From: Verrucomicrobiota bacterium
Lineage (GTDB): Bacteria; Verrucomicrobiota; Verrucomicrobiia; Verrucomicrobiales; Verrucomicrobiaceae
Reading direction: 5' to 3'
NCBI GenBank assembly: GCA_963204975.1
Contig: CAUJJC010000225.1
Span: forward strand, 1 to 33,374
Length of the DNA stretch: 33,374 nt
A program made the position numbers and the translations under genes. This document shows positions 23,248-31,668 of this stretch, piece after piece; position 1 is the stretch's first letter; each line of letters starts with the position of its first letter. The notes under the pieces were generated by a model that saw only the letters and a list, made by a program, of their open reading frames with translations, had not been told where the DNA came from and searched no databases.

Positions 23248-24357
23248 ATGAAAGTCTTGATCGCCATGGACAAATACAAGGGCAGCCTCACGGCGATGCA
23301 GGCAGGCGAAGCTGTGGCAGCAGCGCTGCGGCGTGTCTGGCCCGAGGCTGAGTGCGCGCTGTGCCCGATCGCTGATGGAGGCGAAGGCACCACCGATACC
23401 CTGATTGCCGTGCTGCATGGCGAGAGGGTCGCGGTCGCCGTTCACGATGCGCAGGGCCGCATGGTGGAGGCAATCTATGGCATGACGAGCGATGGCACGG
23501 CCATCATGGAGATGAGCGTGGCCTCGGGTCTGGCCATGGTCAGCGACTTGCCGCTCGATCCCTGGACCGCCAGCACAGCAGGCACTGGCGAGATGATGCT
23601 CGATGCCATCCGGCGCGAAGCTACCCGGATCATCATTGGCATCGGTGGCAGTGCCACGAACGAAGCCGGCGTGGGCATGGCCCAGGTGCTCGGGTTCCGG
23701 TTTCTCGATGAAGGCGGCAACGTCATCGAACTCCTCCCGGCCGAGCTGGAGCGCGTGATGGCCATCGAACCCTCCACCATGACGATGCCTGAGGTGCTGG
23801 TGGCCTGCGACGTGGACAATCCCCTGCTCGGACCCCGAGGTGCCTCGCATGTCTATGGCCCGCAAAAAGGCGTGAAGGATGTCGGCGCGAATGATAAACG
23901 ACTGCGGCGCATGGCCGATCTCGTGGCTCGAGACCTCGGTTGCGATCATCGCGATGAACCCGGTGCTGGGGCGGCGGGCGGACTGGGTTTCGGATTGATG
24001 AGCTTCTGCAAGGCGAAGCTCGTGAGTGGATTCGACCTCATCGCCGACGTGACGAAGCTGGAGCAGCACATCGCCGCTTGCGATCTCGTCATCACCGGCG
24101 AGGGCAAGGTGGACTCCCAGACGCTCCACGGCAAAGGCCCTGCAGGCGTGGCCGAGATGGCCAGACGACATGGCAAGCCCGTAGTGGCCATCGCCGGTGC
24201 CGTGGAGGATTCGTCAGCCGTGCGGGCGAAGTTTGACGAAGCCTGGGCCGTGAAGCCTGCCGAGATGCCCCTGGCCGAGGCCATGCGACGGGGTGCCGAG
24301 TTGATTGAAGAAACAGTTGTGCGCCACGCCGCGCGGCTTAGAGAACTCGTTCTATGA
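23248..24357 (+). CDS. Glycerate kinase
   Basis: The 369-residue enzyme phosphorylates D-glycerate to a phosphoglycerate with ATP. It has the class I glycerate kinase markers: VLIAMDKYKGSLTAMQAGEA at the start, CPIADGGEGTTDTL, the GIGGSATNEAGVGMAQVLG block, PGAGAAGGLGFGL and TGEGKVDSQTLHGKGPAG. Length is normal. The ATG at 23248 begins this conserved start; a TTG 12 codons upstream is less likely. Its stop overlaps the fabD ATG by four bases. The linked dehydrogenase at 21373 could make glycerate from tartronate semialdehyde, but the two genes are separated by ygfZ and a tRNA. Confidence 0.93.
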   Translation: MKVLIAMDKYKGSLTAMQAGEAVAAALRRVWPEAECALCPIADGGEGTTDTLIAVLHGERVAVAVHDAQGRMVEAIYGMTSDGTAIMEMSVASGLAMVSDLPLDPWTASTAGTGEMMLDAIRREATRIIIGIGGSATNEAGVGMAQVLGFRFLDEGGNVIELLPAELERVMAIEPSTMTMPEVLVACDVDNPLLGPRGASHVYGPQKGVKDVGANDKRLRRMADLVARDLGCDHRDEPGAGAAGGLGFGLMSFCKAKLVSGFDLIADVTKLEQHIAACDLVITGEGKVDSQTLHGKGPAGVAEMARRHGKPVVAIAGAVEDSSAVRAKFDEAWAVKPAEMPLAEAMRRGAELIEETVVRHAARLRELVL

Positions 24358-25286
24358 GCAAGAAAGTCGTTCTGTTGTTTAGCGGTCAAGGCGCACAAAA
24401 AGTAGGCATGGGCAAGGATCTCGCGGAGGCCTTCCCAGTGGCAAAGGCACTCTTCGATCAAGCGGATGCAGCGCTCGGATTTTCGCTGACGAATGTGATG
24501 TTCGACGGTCCGATGGAGGAACTCACCAAGACCAGCCGGTGCCAACCGGCGCTGTATGCTCATGGCCTCGCCTGCCTCGCCGCTCTCAAGGAAAAAGTGC
24601 CCGGACTCGAAGTTGTTGCCGCCGCTGGTCTTTCGCTCGGTGAGTTCACCGCCCACTCAGCCGCCGGCACCTTCGACTTCGCCACCGGCCTGAACCTCGT
24701 CTTCCAGCGCGGCAGCTTCATGGAAGAGGCCTGCGAACAAACGCGCGGCACCATGCTAGCGCTGCTCGGAGGCGAGGAGTCCGCCATTCGCAAACTCGCC
24801 GCCGAATGCGATGTCGATGTGGCCAACCTCAACGCTCCCGGCCAGATCGTGCTCAGCGGCAGTGTGGAAGGCATCGAAGCCGCCGCTGCCAAATCGAAGG
24901 AGAAAGGTATCAAGCGCGCCATCCCGCTTCCCGTGGCCGGTGCGTATCACAGCCGCCTCATGAAGAGCGCCCAGGACAAGCTGGCCACCGTGCTCGACAG
25001 CGCTCCCATCGCGGAACCTTCGGTGCCCGTGGTCTGCAATTTCGAAGCCCGTCCCGTGAAGTCCGCTGACGAAATCCGCACCACGCTCACGGCCCAAGTG
25101 ACCGGCAGCGTGCGCTGGGTAGAGTCAGTGCAGCACCTCGTGGCCCAAGGCCACACCTTATTCGTCGAACTCGGCCCCGATGCCACGCTCGCTGGCTTGG
25201 TCGGCAAGATCGACAAGTCCGTGAAAGTGATCTCGATCAAGGATGTCGCGACTCTGGGTGCGTCCGTGGAGGAGCTGAGTGCCTAG
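24354..25286 (+). CDS. fabD: Malonyl-CoA:ACP transacylase
   Basis: The 310-residue enzyme loads malonyl units onto acyl carrier protein for fatty acid synthesis. It shows FSGQGAQKVGMGKDL at the start, the nucleophile motif GLSLGE with Ser94, the substrate-binding Arg in QRGSFMEEA (Arg119), and the partner His in AYHSRLM (His199), then the ELGP motif near the end. The protein is complete with family-typical length. The ATG overlaps the glycerate kinase stop. No other fab genes are in the window. The stop is two bases from the end of the convergent small membrane protein gene. Confidence 0.96.
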   Translation: MSKKVVLLFSGQGAQKVGMGKDLAEAFPVAKALFDQADAALGFSLTNVMFDGPMEELTKTSRCQPALYAHGLACLAALKEKVPGLEVVAAAGLSLGEFTAHSAAGTFDFATGLNLVFQRGSFMEEACEQTRGTMLALLGGEESAIRKLAAECDVDVANLNAPGQIVLSGSVEGIEAAAAKSKEKGIKRAIPLPVAGAYHSRLMKSAQDKLATVLDSAPIAEPSVPVVCNFEARPVKSADEIRTTLTAQVTGSVRWVESVQHLVAQGHTLFVELGPDATLAGLVGKIDKSVKVISIKDVATLGASVEELSA

Positions 25287-25287
25287 C

Positions 25288-25551
25288 TCAGCGATCCCCC
25301 GTCGGCTGATGGCGTTGCATCGAAAGGGTTTTCAGCAGCGCCAGCAGACGATCCATTGCCGTCATTCGCCCCAGCATGGTGAGGCAGAGGAAGAGTAGCA
25401 GTCCGCAGTTGGCGAGCGGGACGGGATCGCGCGTGCATTGGCAGATGAACGCGATGCCAGCGCTTGTGCCGAGCCCAAGCGTCACCCACTCGCGCACGGT
25501 CTGGCATCGTGTGCGTGAGTTCGAGTGAGAGAGTAGGCGAGCGGGTTTCAT
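25288..25551 (-). CDS. Small two-helix membrane protein, third gene of the NTPase operon
   Basis: The 87-residue product starts at an ATG that shares ATGA with the stop of the large NTPase gene, which argues that it is a genuine, translationally coupled gene. It has two hydrophobic stretches (about residues 25-40, with GLGTSAGIAFICQC, and 47-63, with ANCGLLLFLCLTMLG), separated by a short charged turn, a basic N-terminus, and a basic C-terminal tail. The frame is also open for 65 codons upstream inside the NTPase, but that part is unlike a protein. I do not recognise it. Given its neighbours it might be a membrane effector or an anchor; this is speculation. Confidence 0.6.
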   Translation of the reverse strand: MKPARLLSHSNSRTRCQTVREWVTLGLGTSAGIAFICQCTRDPVPLANCGLLLFLCLTMLGRMTAMDRLLALLKTLSMQRHQPTGDR

Positions 25552-28028
25552 GCAGCAGGTTCGGGATCGAGTTTCAAGACTTGGCGCAGGATCTTGCGCT
25601 CTTCGCTGGGGAGACTGAGCAGCACGCCTTCGTCCTTGGTCTTGTAGTAGGCGATGCCGGTGCGAAGGAGACGAAGGGGGATTTCGAGCTGCTGGCGATC
25701 TTCGGACTTCAGCGAGTCGGCTGCGGCGGTCCAGGCTACAGCCCATGCGTCATAAGCCTTGGGAGTCAGATGTCCTGCTCCCAGTGTTGGCAAGTGTTGA
25801 ACAAGGGCCTCGCCAAGTGCTCCCAATATTCCGAATGCAGCAAATCGCGGAACGAATCGACAGACTTCCGTAGTCCAAAGTTCAAAATTCATGCCTCGCA
25901 AGAATACGGCTCCAACAACGATCTCAGCAGGCCAATGGGCCATTTTAGTTAGCCAGGCGTGATCACCTTCTTCACGTGCGGTAGAAAATAGACGATCAAT
26001 GTCGGCAAGCGCCGCATCATGTTTCGCTTCGGCGACCTTTATTGATGCCAGCACCAGCAACGCTTTGCACAGGTGTTGGAACGGAGCTGACTGCAAGAGG
26101 GCAATTTTTTCCAAGTCTGAGCGCGCAGTCGCTGCGTCTTTTAGTTTGGTAGCTACAGACGCGCGAAGTGCAAGAGCTGCGGCCAACTCTTCCGGTTCGA
26201 CTTCATCATCGTCAATCACAAAAGATACATCACGAAACGCTTCTTCATACTTGCCCTGACTGGCGTAATAACCGGCTCTTTGCCCGAGGGCGAATCGTCT
26301 ACGCGCGGGAAGATCCGCTGAGTAACCGACGATTTTGTTCAGTGCATCAAATGCACCAGAATAGTCGCCACTTCTCTCCTTCGTAGCGAAAACCGAAGTC
26401 CATGCTGTAGCCATCGTTTGATCTTCGCTCGATCGCTCACTCGCGAGTTCTAAGGAACGATTGCTGTCAGCAATCGCTCGGGAATGTTGATCCGACATCA
26501 GCAGTGCCAGTGCCCGTGAAGCATATGCACCAACAAGACATACGTGATCGCTATCACCATCGCTGATGGCGATAGCGCGACTGTAAGCAGCGATAGCATC
26601 ATCGCTGCGCCGACGTTGCATCAGAGTAGCTCCGAGCCGAATCCAGTCGGGTGCCAAACCACTTTCCGTCGCAAGACATTGCATAGTGGAGATTGTGTCG
26701 TCATCACATCTGTCGTAGTTCAATTCACACAGACACCGTCGCAGTATCTCGTGGCGGAGATTTGGTTCATCGGAATTGATCAGTTCCAGCGCAGCTTCGA
26801 AGTAGGCCCGAGCTGCGACCTCGGACGGAAGCCTGACCAGCCATTCTTCAATATCCGATTTGTCATACCACACCCGCAAGAAGTCCACGATCAAACTCAG
26901 TGGCTTCCGATCATGAGTCTCCTTCACTTGCAGCGCCAGGCGCATCAAGGGCTCTGACAGTTCGTAAAGCACTTCACGCCCGCGTTCGTTACCTCGCACG
27001 TAGCGATAGTCGCGGAGAATCTTGAGCTGATTCGCGATGGTTTGATGCGAGGCGAACATGCCTTCGGCGATCTGTTTTACCGGAACAGGAAAGCGCTGAT
27101 GGCAGAGGTATTGAACGATCTCGCGCTGCTGTGCGGAGAGCCAGCGGAGGCGCTCCTGGTAGTAGCTGGTGAGTTGTTGATCGGCGGTTTCTTCGAAGGG
27201 GCGGACGAGATCATCGAGCATCTCGACGGTGAGGAAGCTGGAGAAGACCATGTAGATCCTCGGGTTGCCCCCGGCGAGGTCGTGGATGGCTTGCACGCGG
27301 GCGTGGCCGGTGGGGGTGGCGAGGTAGGCTTCGAGCTTGTCGTCGCGATTGAGTTTGGCGACGTTCCTCAACAGCGTGATGGCTTCATCGACGGTGAGGT
27401 TGTCGAGATGGCGGGTGTCGAAGAAACCGAAGAAGGGTTCGGTGCGCTCGGAGACGCCGTCGAAGAGGCTCTGCGCGGTGCCGACCGTGGCGAAGACGGG
27501 GTGGTTCTGAACGAAAGCGCGCCAGGTGCGTTGTTCCTCGACGGGCATGTCTTTGAACAGGGAGTCGAGGTTCTCCATGATGACGACGATGGTGCGTTTC
27601 CCCAGGTGCTCCAGCAGACTAGCTCCGAGGAGTTCGCGAGCTTGATCGGGCTTGTGCCCATAGACGCGCTGGAGGTCGGCGGCGGGGAACTCATCGGGGT
27701 AGCGCTGGGTGAGATCGCGGTAGATGAGGATGAGCAGCTTCAGGAAGCTGGTGGCGGTCTCGTCTTCATTGAGCCAGGCAAGGCGCATCTTGGTCTGGAG
27801 CTTGGGCAGCTTTTTCAACCGGTGGACAATGAGGCTGACGAGGTTGGTCTTGCCGATGCCGCGTGGTCCGATGAAAAGGAGATGGTGCTTGTTGTCGGTG
27901 AGCACGCTGTCGCGGATGCGCTCGACGCTTTCGGCGAGCAGGTCGTGACGCTGGACGAGGATTTTCTCCAAAGCCTCGGGGTCGGTGCGCTGCGGTGAGA
28001 AGCGGGATAGGAAGGGGCGATCAAGCAT
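25548..28028 (-). CDS. P-loop NTPase with winged helix and TPR-like C-terminus
   Basis: The 826-residue protein has an AAA/STAND-type ATPase domain: Walker A GPRGIGKT (residues 54-61), a Walker B-like TIVVIMENLD (146-155), a sensor-like TVGTAQSLFDG and GGNPR (253-257). A winged-helix region follows about 295-370 (QQREIVQYLCHQRF, ASHQTIANQLKILRD, LYELSEPLMRLAL). From about residue 380 to 720 it is a helical repeat region with TPR-like units (for example DDAIAAYSRAIAISDGD and YEEAFRDVSFVI). No nuclease or protease domain is visible. Such layouts occur in signal-transducing NTPases, including defence proteins. The DNA for the repeat half is visibly less G+C-rich than the ATPase half, so the gene may be a composite. 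It starts 12 bases after the first NTPase gene. Confidence 0.82.
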   Translation of the reverse strand: MLDRPFLSRFSPQRTDPEALEKILVQRHDLLAESVERIRDSVLTDNKHHLLFIGPRGIGKTNLVSLIVHRLKKLPKLQTKMRLAWLNEDETATSFLKLLILIYRDLTQRYPDEFPAADLQRVYGHKPDQARELLGASLLEHLGKRTIVVIMENLDSLFKDMPVEEQRTWRAFVQNHPVFATVGTAQSLFDGVSERTEPFFGFFDTRHLDNLTVDEAITLLRNVAKLNRDDKLEAYLATPTGHARVQAIHDLAGGNPRIYMVFSSFLTVEMLDDLVRPFEETADQQLTSYYQERLRWLSAQQREIVQYLCHQRFPVPVKQIAEGMFASHQTIANQLKILRDYRYVRGNERGREVLYELSEPLMRLALQVKETHDRKPLSLIVDFLRVWYDKSDIEEWLVRLPSEVAARAYFEAALELINSDEPNLRHEILRRCLCELNYDRCDDDTISTMQCLATESGLAPDWIRLGATLMQRRRSDDAIAAYSRAIAISDGDSDHVCLVGAYASRALALLMSDQHSRAIADSNRSLELASERSSEDQTMATAWTSVFATKERSGDYSGAFDALNKIVGYSADLPARRRFALGQRAGYYASQGKYEEAFRDVSFVIDDDEVEPEELAAALALRASVATKLKDAATARSDLEKIALLQSAPFQHLCKALLVLASIKVAEAKHDAALADIDRLFSTAREEGDHAWLTKMAHWPAEIVVGAVFLRGMNFELWTTEVCRFVPRFAAFGILGALGEALVQHLPTLGAGHLTPKAYDAWAVAWTAAADSLKSEDRQQLEIPLRLLRTGIAYYKTKDEGVLLSLPSEERKILRQVLKLDPEPAA

Positions 28029-28040
28029 GGGAAAAATGGG

Positions 28041-29210
28041 TTAGAGGCTGCGAGACAGACGCCACCAGCGACGGATGAGGCCGAGGTAGAAGCGGTAGTG
28101 GTTGTCTTCGGTGCGGACGAGATAGTGATCGCGGCACAGCAGGCCGAGAAGGTTGCGCAGGCGCTCGTCATCGACCTTCATCCGTGCGGCGACCTCACGG
28201 CGGATGGCCTGGAAGGGCATGGTGTCGGTGACGGCGAGGCTGTCGAGCACCTCCAGCGCGATAGGTTCGTCTTTGCCATAGTAGGGTGTGAGCCGCTCGC
28301 GGTAGTGCTGGAGATCCCAGTCGTTGTTGTCCGAGGTGATCTCGCGATGCAGCACGGTCTGGATGCTCTTCGGCGTGATGGCACTGTTGCGCGGCAGGCG
28401 GGAGATGAGCTTGTGAACGTAGAAGGACACGCAGCCCACGGCGTCGGCGATGACTCGTGCGCACTCGGCGCGTTCGTCGCACTTGATGCCGTCGCCTTGC
28501 AATAGATCGTCAGCGAGCGTGATGGCGTCCGCCTCGGCAAGTGGTCCAGGCTGAACGAGTTCCATGCGGTTGAGCGGGGAGTTGTTGTAGCCGTGCTGCT
28601 TCAATTCGCTGAGGATGTGATGCAGCCCGATGGAACCTGTGAGCAAGAGTCGGATGCGATCATGATCCTGACCAAGCGAGCGCAGCACATCGAGCACTTC
28701 CATGGCAACGGCAGGGCTTTCGCGCTTGGCGATATTGTCGAGTAGGAAGGGCACTTCGTCCCAGAAGAAGACCATGCGCTGCGTGGAGGCGAGCGCGACC
28801 ATGGCTTCCTCAATGTCGGCAAAGGTGCGGCGCAAGACCTCCTTCCACGGGGCGGGAGTGCCGTCGGGGAGCTTGATCAACCCGGCGATCTCCGTGCCCT
28901 TGACCTGACCGATGAGGTCGGTCATTCGACGCAGAACTTTTTGCTTCGTGCCGAGCACATCCAAAGACATTCGGTAGGCCTGGGTAGCGAACTCAGCAGC
29001 GGTATGAAAGCCGCCGAGATCGCACTTTGCTGTGGTCCAACCGGTGGCCGGAGAAGCATGCATCTTGACCATGATCTGGGTCTTTCCGATGCGCCGGAGG
29101 TCGTTCATGTAGATGCTGCGGCCCTCCAAAATGCCCCACATGTCAGCGATCAGAGCGTCACGACCGATGATTTGGTGAGGGGAAAGCTGGCCTCCGGGAT
29201 TGGATTTCAT
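28041..29210 (-). CDS. P-loop NTPase with altered Walker A, first gene of the operon
   Basis: The 389-residue protein has the pattern of the archaeal-type ATPase family: IIGRDALIADMW near the start, the P-loop DLRRIGKT (residues 37-44), where the usual first Gly is Asp, a Walker B FFWDE (Asp151, Glu152), a sensor segment LLLTGSIGLHH, and a C-terminal winged helix ending YLGLIRRWWRLS. It has no membrane or nuclease segment. The next gene encodes a different P-loop NTPase 12 bases downstream, so the pair may form a mixed complex. A promoter-like pair at 29216-29244 lies directly before the ATG. Not recognised as any named system. Confidence 0.82.
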   Translation of the reverse strand: MKSNPGGQLSPHQIIGRDALIADMWGILEGRSIYMNDLRRIGKTQIMVKMHASPATGWTTAKCDLGGFHTAAEFATQAYRMSLDVLGTKQKVLRRMTDLIGQVKGTEIAGLIKLPDGTPAPWKEVLRRTFADIEEAMVALASTQRMVFFWDEVPFLLDNIAKRESPAVAMEVLDVLRSLGQDHDRIRLLLTGSIGLHHILSELKQHGYNNSPLNRMELVQPGPLAEADAITLADDLLQGDGIKCDERAECARVIADAVGCVSFYVHKLISRLPRNSAITPKSIQTVLHREITSDNNDWDLQHYRERLTPYYGKDEPIALEVLDSLAVTDTMPFQAIRREVAARMKVDDERLRNLLGLLCRDHYLVRTEDNHYRFYLGLIRRWWRLSRSL

Positions 29211-29215
29211 GGGCC

Positions 29216-29272
29216 ACTACCACCCATTTAACACCAGCTGTCAAATACGTTATTGTTAATGTGACATCATTA
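29216..29272 (-). promoter_or_regulatory. Promoter and inverted repeat ahead of the NTPase operon
   Basis: On the minus strand a perfect TTGACA (29244-29239) is followed after 17 bases by the poor -10 GGTAGT (29221-29216); the ATG at 29210 would then sit at the start of the transcript. Just upstream TAATG (29257-29261) and CATTA (29268-29272) form a 5-bp inverted repeat with a 6-base spacer, a possible operator. The -10 is weak, so the call is tentative. Confidence 0.3.
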
Positions 29273-29314
29273 GTGGCGTATGAATAGACGACTCATCTCG
29301 AACCTTCCGCGAAT

Positions 29315-30553
29315 TCACTTCCCCACGCAGAACAGATGCTTGTGTCCGCGGATAAAGAGATGGCCGTCGGACGCGGCGATGCTAGCGATCACTTTCTCGC
29401 CCATCGGGTTGGTGGCGAGCAACTCGAAGGTTGGGCTGGCGGCGAAGACGAAGGCGTCACCGCCTTGGTTGACGGCGTAGCACTTGCCTTCGCTGATCAC
29501 GATGGATGACCAGTTTTGTCCGGTGGGGCCGGGGCCTTTGAGACGTTCGTTCCAGACTTCGGCTCCGGTTTGGAGGTCGATGCACTGGGCGATGCCGGGG
29601 TCGTTGAGGATGTAGATCTTGCCCTCGTGAATGGCTCCCGAGGCGATGCGCTGGGGGCTCTTCGGGTGATGCCAGAGGCGGTGGCTGCTGGTGACATCGC
29701 CGCTACCTCCGGCCTTCACGGCCAAGGCCTTGCCACTGTAGCCGCCCATGCTAACGACGATGCCGTCGGCGAACAGGGGCGAAGTATAGACGAGCGGATT
29801 GAGGCCATCGCAGGTCCACAGCTCCTTGCCATTGGTGGAGTCGATGCTGCACACGCGATAGGGCCAGGACATGAGGAGTTGGGCCTTGCCGTCGATGACA
29901 CGAGGCAGCGGATCGCTCCATGAGCCGTAGAAGCCCGCCTTGCCTTCCTTCGAATCGGGACGAATGGGCTCAGCGTTCTGCCAGAGGGTCTTGCCTGTCT
30001 TTTTGTCGAGGGCGTAAAGCGTGGCCTTCTCGCTGGGACCGTGATTGAGGAAACAGGTGTCGCCGACGATGACGGGCGAGGCGCCATTGCCCCAGATGTG
30101 ATGCTGGGGGCCGAGGTCGCGCTTCCATAACTCTTTGCCGCTCATGTCGTAGCAATAAACTCCGGCGCTGGCGAAGCTGACGATCACGCGCTCGCCATCG
30201 GTCGCGGGCGAGGCGGAGCAGAAGGGATTGGTGCCGTGGGTAGGCTCTTTCTCCCGGTAGAGGATGCCGGACTTCCAGAGGCTCTTGCCGGACTTTTTGT
30301 CAAAGCACCACAGCTCGCGCAGGCCGAGCTTCTCAGTGCATTGAGTGATGAAGACCTTGTCGCCCCACACGACGGGCGTGGAGTTGCCGCGATCCGGCAG
30401 TTCCACCTTCCAGGCGATGTTCTCGGTGGCGGACCATTTCACAGGCAATCCTTTCTCATCACAGGTGCCATCGTTGTGAGGTCCGCGCCACGAGGGCCAG
30501 TTGGCAGCTTGAGCGGTGGAGGCCAGGGCGAGGGCGAGGATGAGAGTTCTCAT
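29315..30553 (-). CDS. Exported PQQ-like beta-propeller repeat protein
   Basis: The 412-residue product has a signal peptide (MRTLILALALASTAQAANW) and the opening WPSWRGPHNDGTCDE typical of the planctomycete/verrucomicrobial outer-membrane-assembly-like PQQ propellers. Repeats follow with TPVVWGDKVFITQC, LWCFDKKSGKSLWK, VYCYDMSGKELWKRDLG, LYALDKKTGKTLWQN, SIDSTNGKELWTCDG, IDLQTGAEVWNERL: each ends in a K/T-G-x-x-x-W motif. Whether it binds PQQ is not known. The ATG at 30553 is chosen over upstream starts because it begins the signal. It is divergent from dus with 113 bases between. Confidence 0.88.
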   Translation of the reverse strand: MRTLILALALASTAQAANWPSWRGPHNDGTCDEKGLPVKWSATENIAWKVELPDRGNSTPVVWGDKVFITQCTEKLGLRELWCFDKKSGKSLWKSGILYREKEPTHGTNPFCSASPATDGERVIVSFASAGVYCYDMSGKELWKRDLGPQHHIWGNGASPVIVGDTCFLNHGPSEKATLYALDKKTGKTLWQNAEPIRPDSKEGKAGFYGSWSDPLPRVIDGKAQLLMSWPYRVCSIDSTNGKELWTCDGLNPLVYTSPLFADGIVVSMGGYSGKALAVKAGGSGDVTSSHRLWHHPKSPQRIASGAIHEGKIYILNDPGIAQCIDLQTGAEVWNERLKGPGPTGQNWSSIVISEGKCYAVNQGGDAFVFAASPTFELLATNPMGEKVIASIAASDGHLFIRGHKHLFCVGK

Positions 30554-30666
30554 GAGCGACTCAACGCCCGCGGTCGGGGTCGATTTGCAGCGGACTTCAC
30601 CGCAAGGCCGCAAACTTTGGACTCGCACGACGGCGGGATTGCGCCACGGATGCCAGCCCTCTCCCC

Positions 30667-31668
30667 ATGCCCTTCGATCAACCCACTCCGATTCTCGCTC
30701 TCGCTCCGATGCAGGACGTGACGGATCTCGCATTCTGGGGACTCATGAAGCGCTACGGCGGGGCGGACTTGTATTTCACGGAGTTCTTCCGGGTGCATCC
30801 CGACTCGTGTTTGTATCGCGACATCCTGCGGTCGATCGTCGAGAACCCGACCGGCAAACCGGCCATCGCTCAGATGATTGGCAATGACATCCCGTCGCTC
30901 GTGCGATCCGCCAAGGAACTCATGCAGCACCCGGTGGCGGGCATTGACCTCAATCTCGGCTGCCCCGCTCCCATCGTTTACAAGAAATGCGCGGGTGGTG
31001 GCCTGCTGCGAGAACCGGAACGCATCGACCGCATCCTGGGCGCGCTGCGCGAGACCGTGACGACCAAGTTCACCGTGAAGACCCGCATCGGGTTCGACAG
31101 CGAGCGGGTGTTTGATCAACTGCTACCCATCTTCGCCAAGCACTCGCTCGATTTGCTGACGGTTCACGGGCGAACGGTGCTGCAAATGTATCGGCCTGGC
31201 GTGCGCTACGATTTGATCGCCCAGGCGGCGCAGACCATGAATTGCCCGGTGATGGCGAATGGCGACATCGCAAGCGCGGAGGATGCCGCGCGAGTGGTGG
31301 ATCAAACGGGAGTCCGGGGGCTGATGATTGGCCGCGGGGCGATTCGCAATCCTTGGCTCTTCGACCAGATTCGTGCCCACCAGCAGGGCGAGGAAGTGCG
31401 ACTACCTAGCGGCCGCGACGTGCTCGCCTACATTCACGACCTCTTCGAGACCGTGACCACGTCCGTTCACGAGATCGCCCAGGTCAACAAGCTGAAGAAA
31501 TACATGAACTTCCTCGGCCTCGGCGTGCCTCCGGCTCAGGAGTTTCTCCATCGGCTGAGGCGGACGAGCACCCGAGCGGACTTTTTTGCGGTCTGCGCGG
31601 CCTACCTTGACCACGATCAGCCGATGGATCTGAAACCTGCGGCAGAACTTACTCCCGCCGCCCCATGA
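30667..31668 (+). CDS. dus: tRNA-dihydrouridine synthase
   Basis: The 333-residue flavoprotein reduces uridines in the D-loop of tRNA. It has the family start PILALAPMQDVTD, KPAIAQMIGND, the active site IDLNLGCPAP with Cys99, TVKTRIGFDSERVFD, LLTVHGRTVLQMY, CPVMANGDIASAEDA and GLMIGRGAIRNPWLF. The C-terminal helical tRNA-binding domain is normal. I do not separate DusA, DusB or DusC by eye; the sequence looks closest to DusB/DusC-like forms. The 3' end overlaps the convergent zinc peptidase gene by 20 bases. Identification is secure. Confidence 0.95.
   Translation: MPFDQPTPILALAPMQDVTDLAFWGLMKRYGGADLYFTEFFRVHPDSCLYRDILRSIVENPTGKPAIAQMIGNDIPSLVRSAKELMQHPVAGIDLNLGCPAPIVYKKCAGGGLLREPERIDRILGALRETVTTKFTVKTRIGFDSERVFDQLLPIFAKHSLDLLTVHGRTVLQMYRPGVRYDLIAQAAQTMNCPVMANGDIASAEDAARVVDQTGVRGLMIGRGAIRNPWLFDQIRAHQQGEEVRLPSGRDVLAYIHDLFETVTTSVHEIAQVNKLKKYMNFLGLGVPPAQEFLHRLRRTSTRADFFAVCAAYLDHDQPMDLKPAAELTPAAP

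Noticed and set aside
25274-25292. Hairpin GCTGAG/CTCAGC across the convergent fabD and small-gene stops
   Set aside because: A 6-bp stem without T-runs is not convincing as a terminator for either gene.
27042-27998. 318-codon plus-strand frame opposite the second NTPase
   Set aside because: Antisense shadow in a G+C-rich stretch; the minus frame carries Walker motifs.
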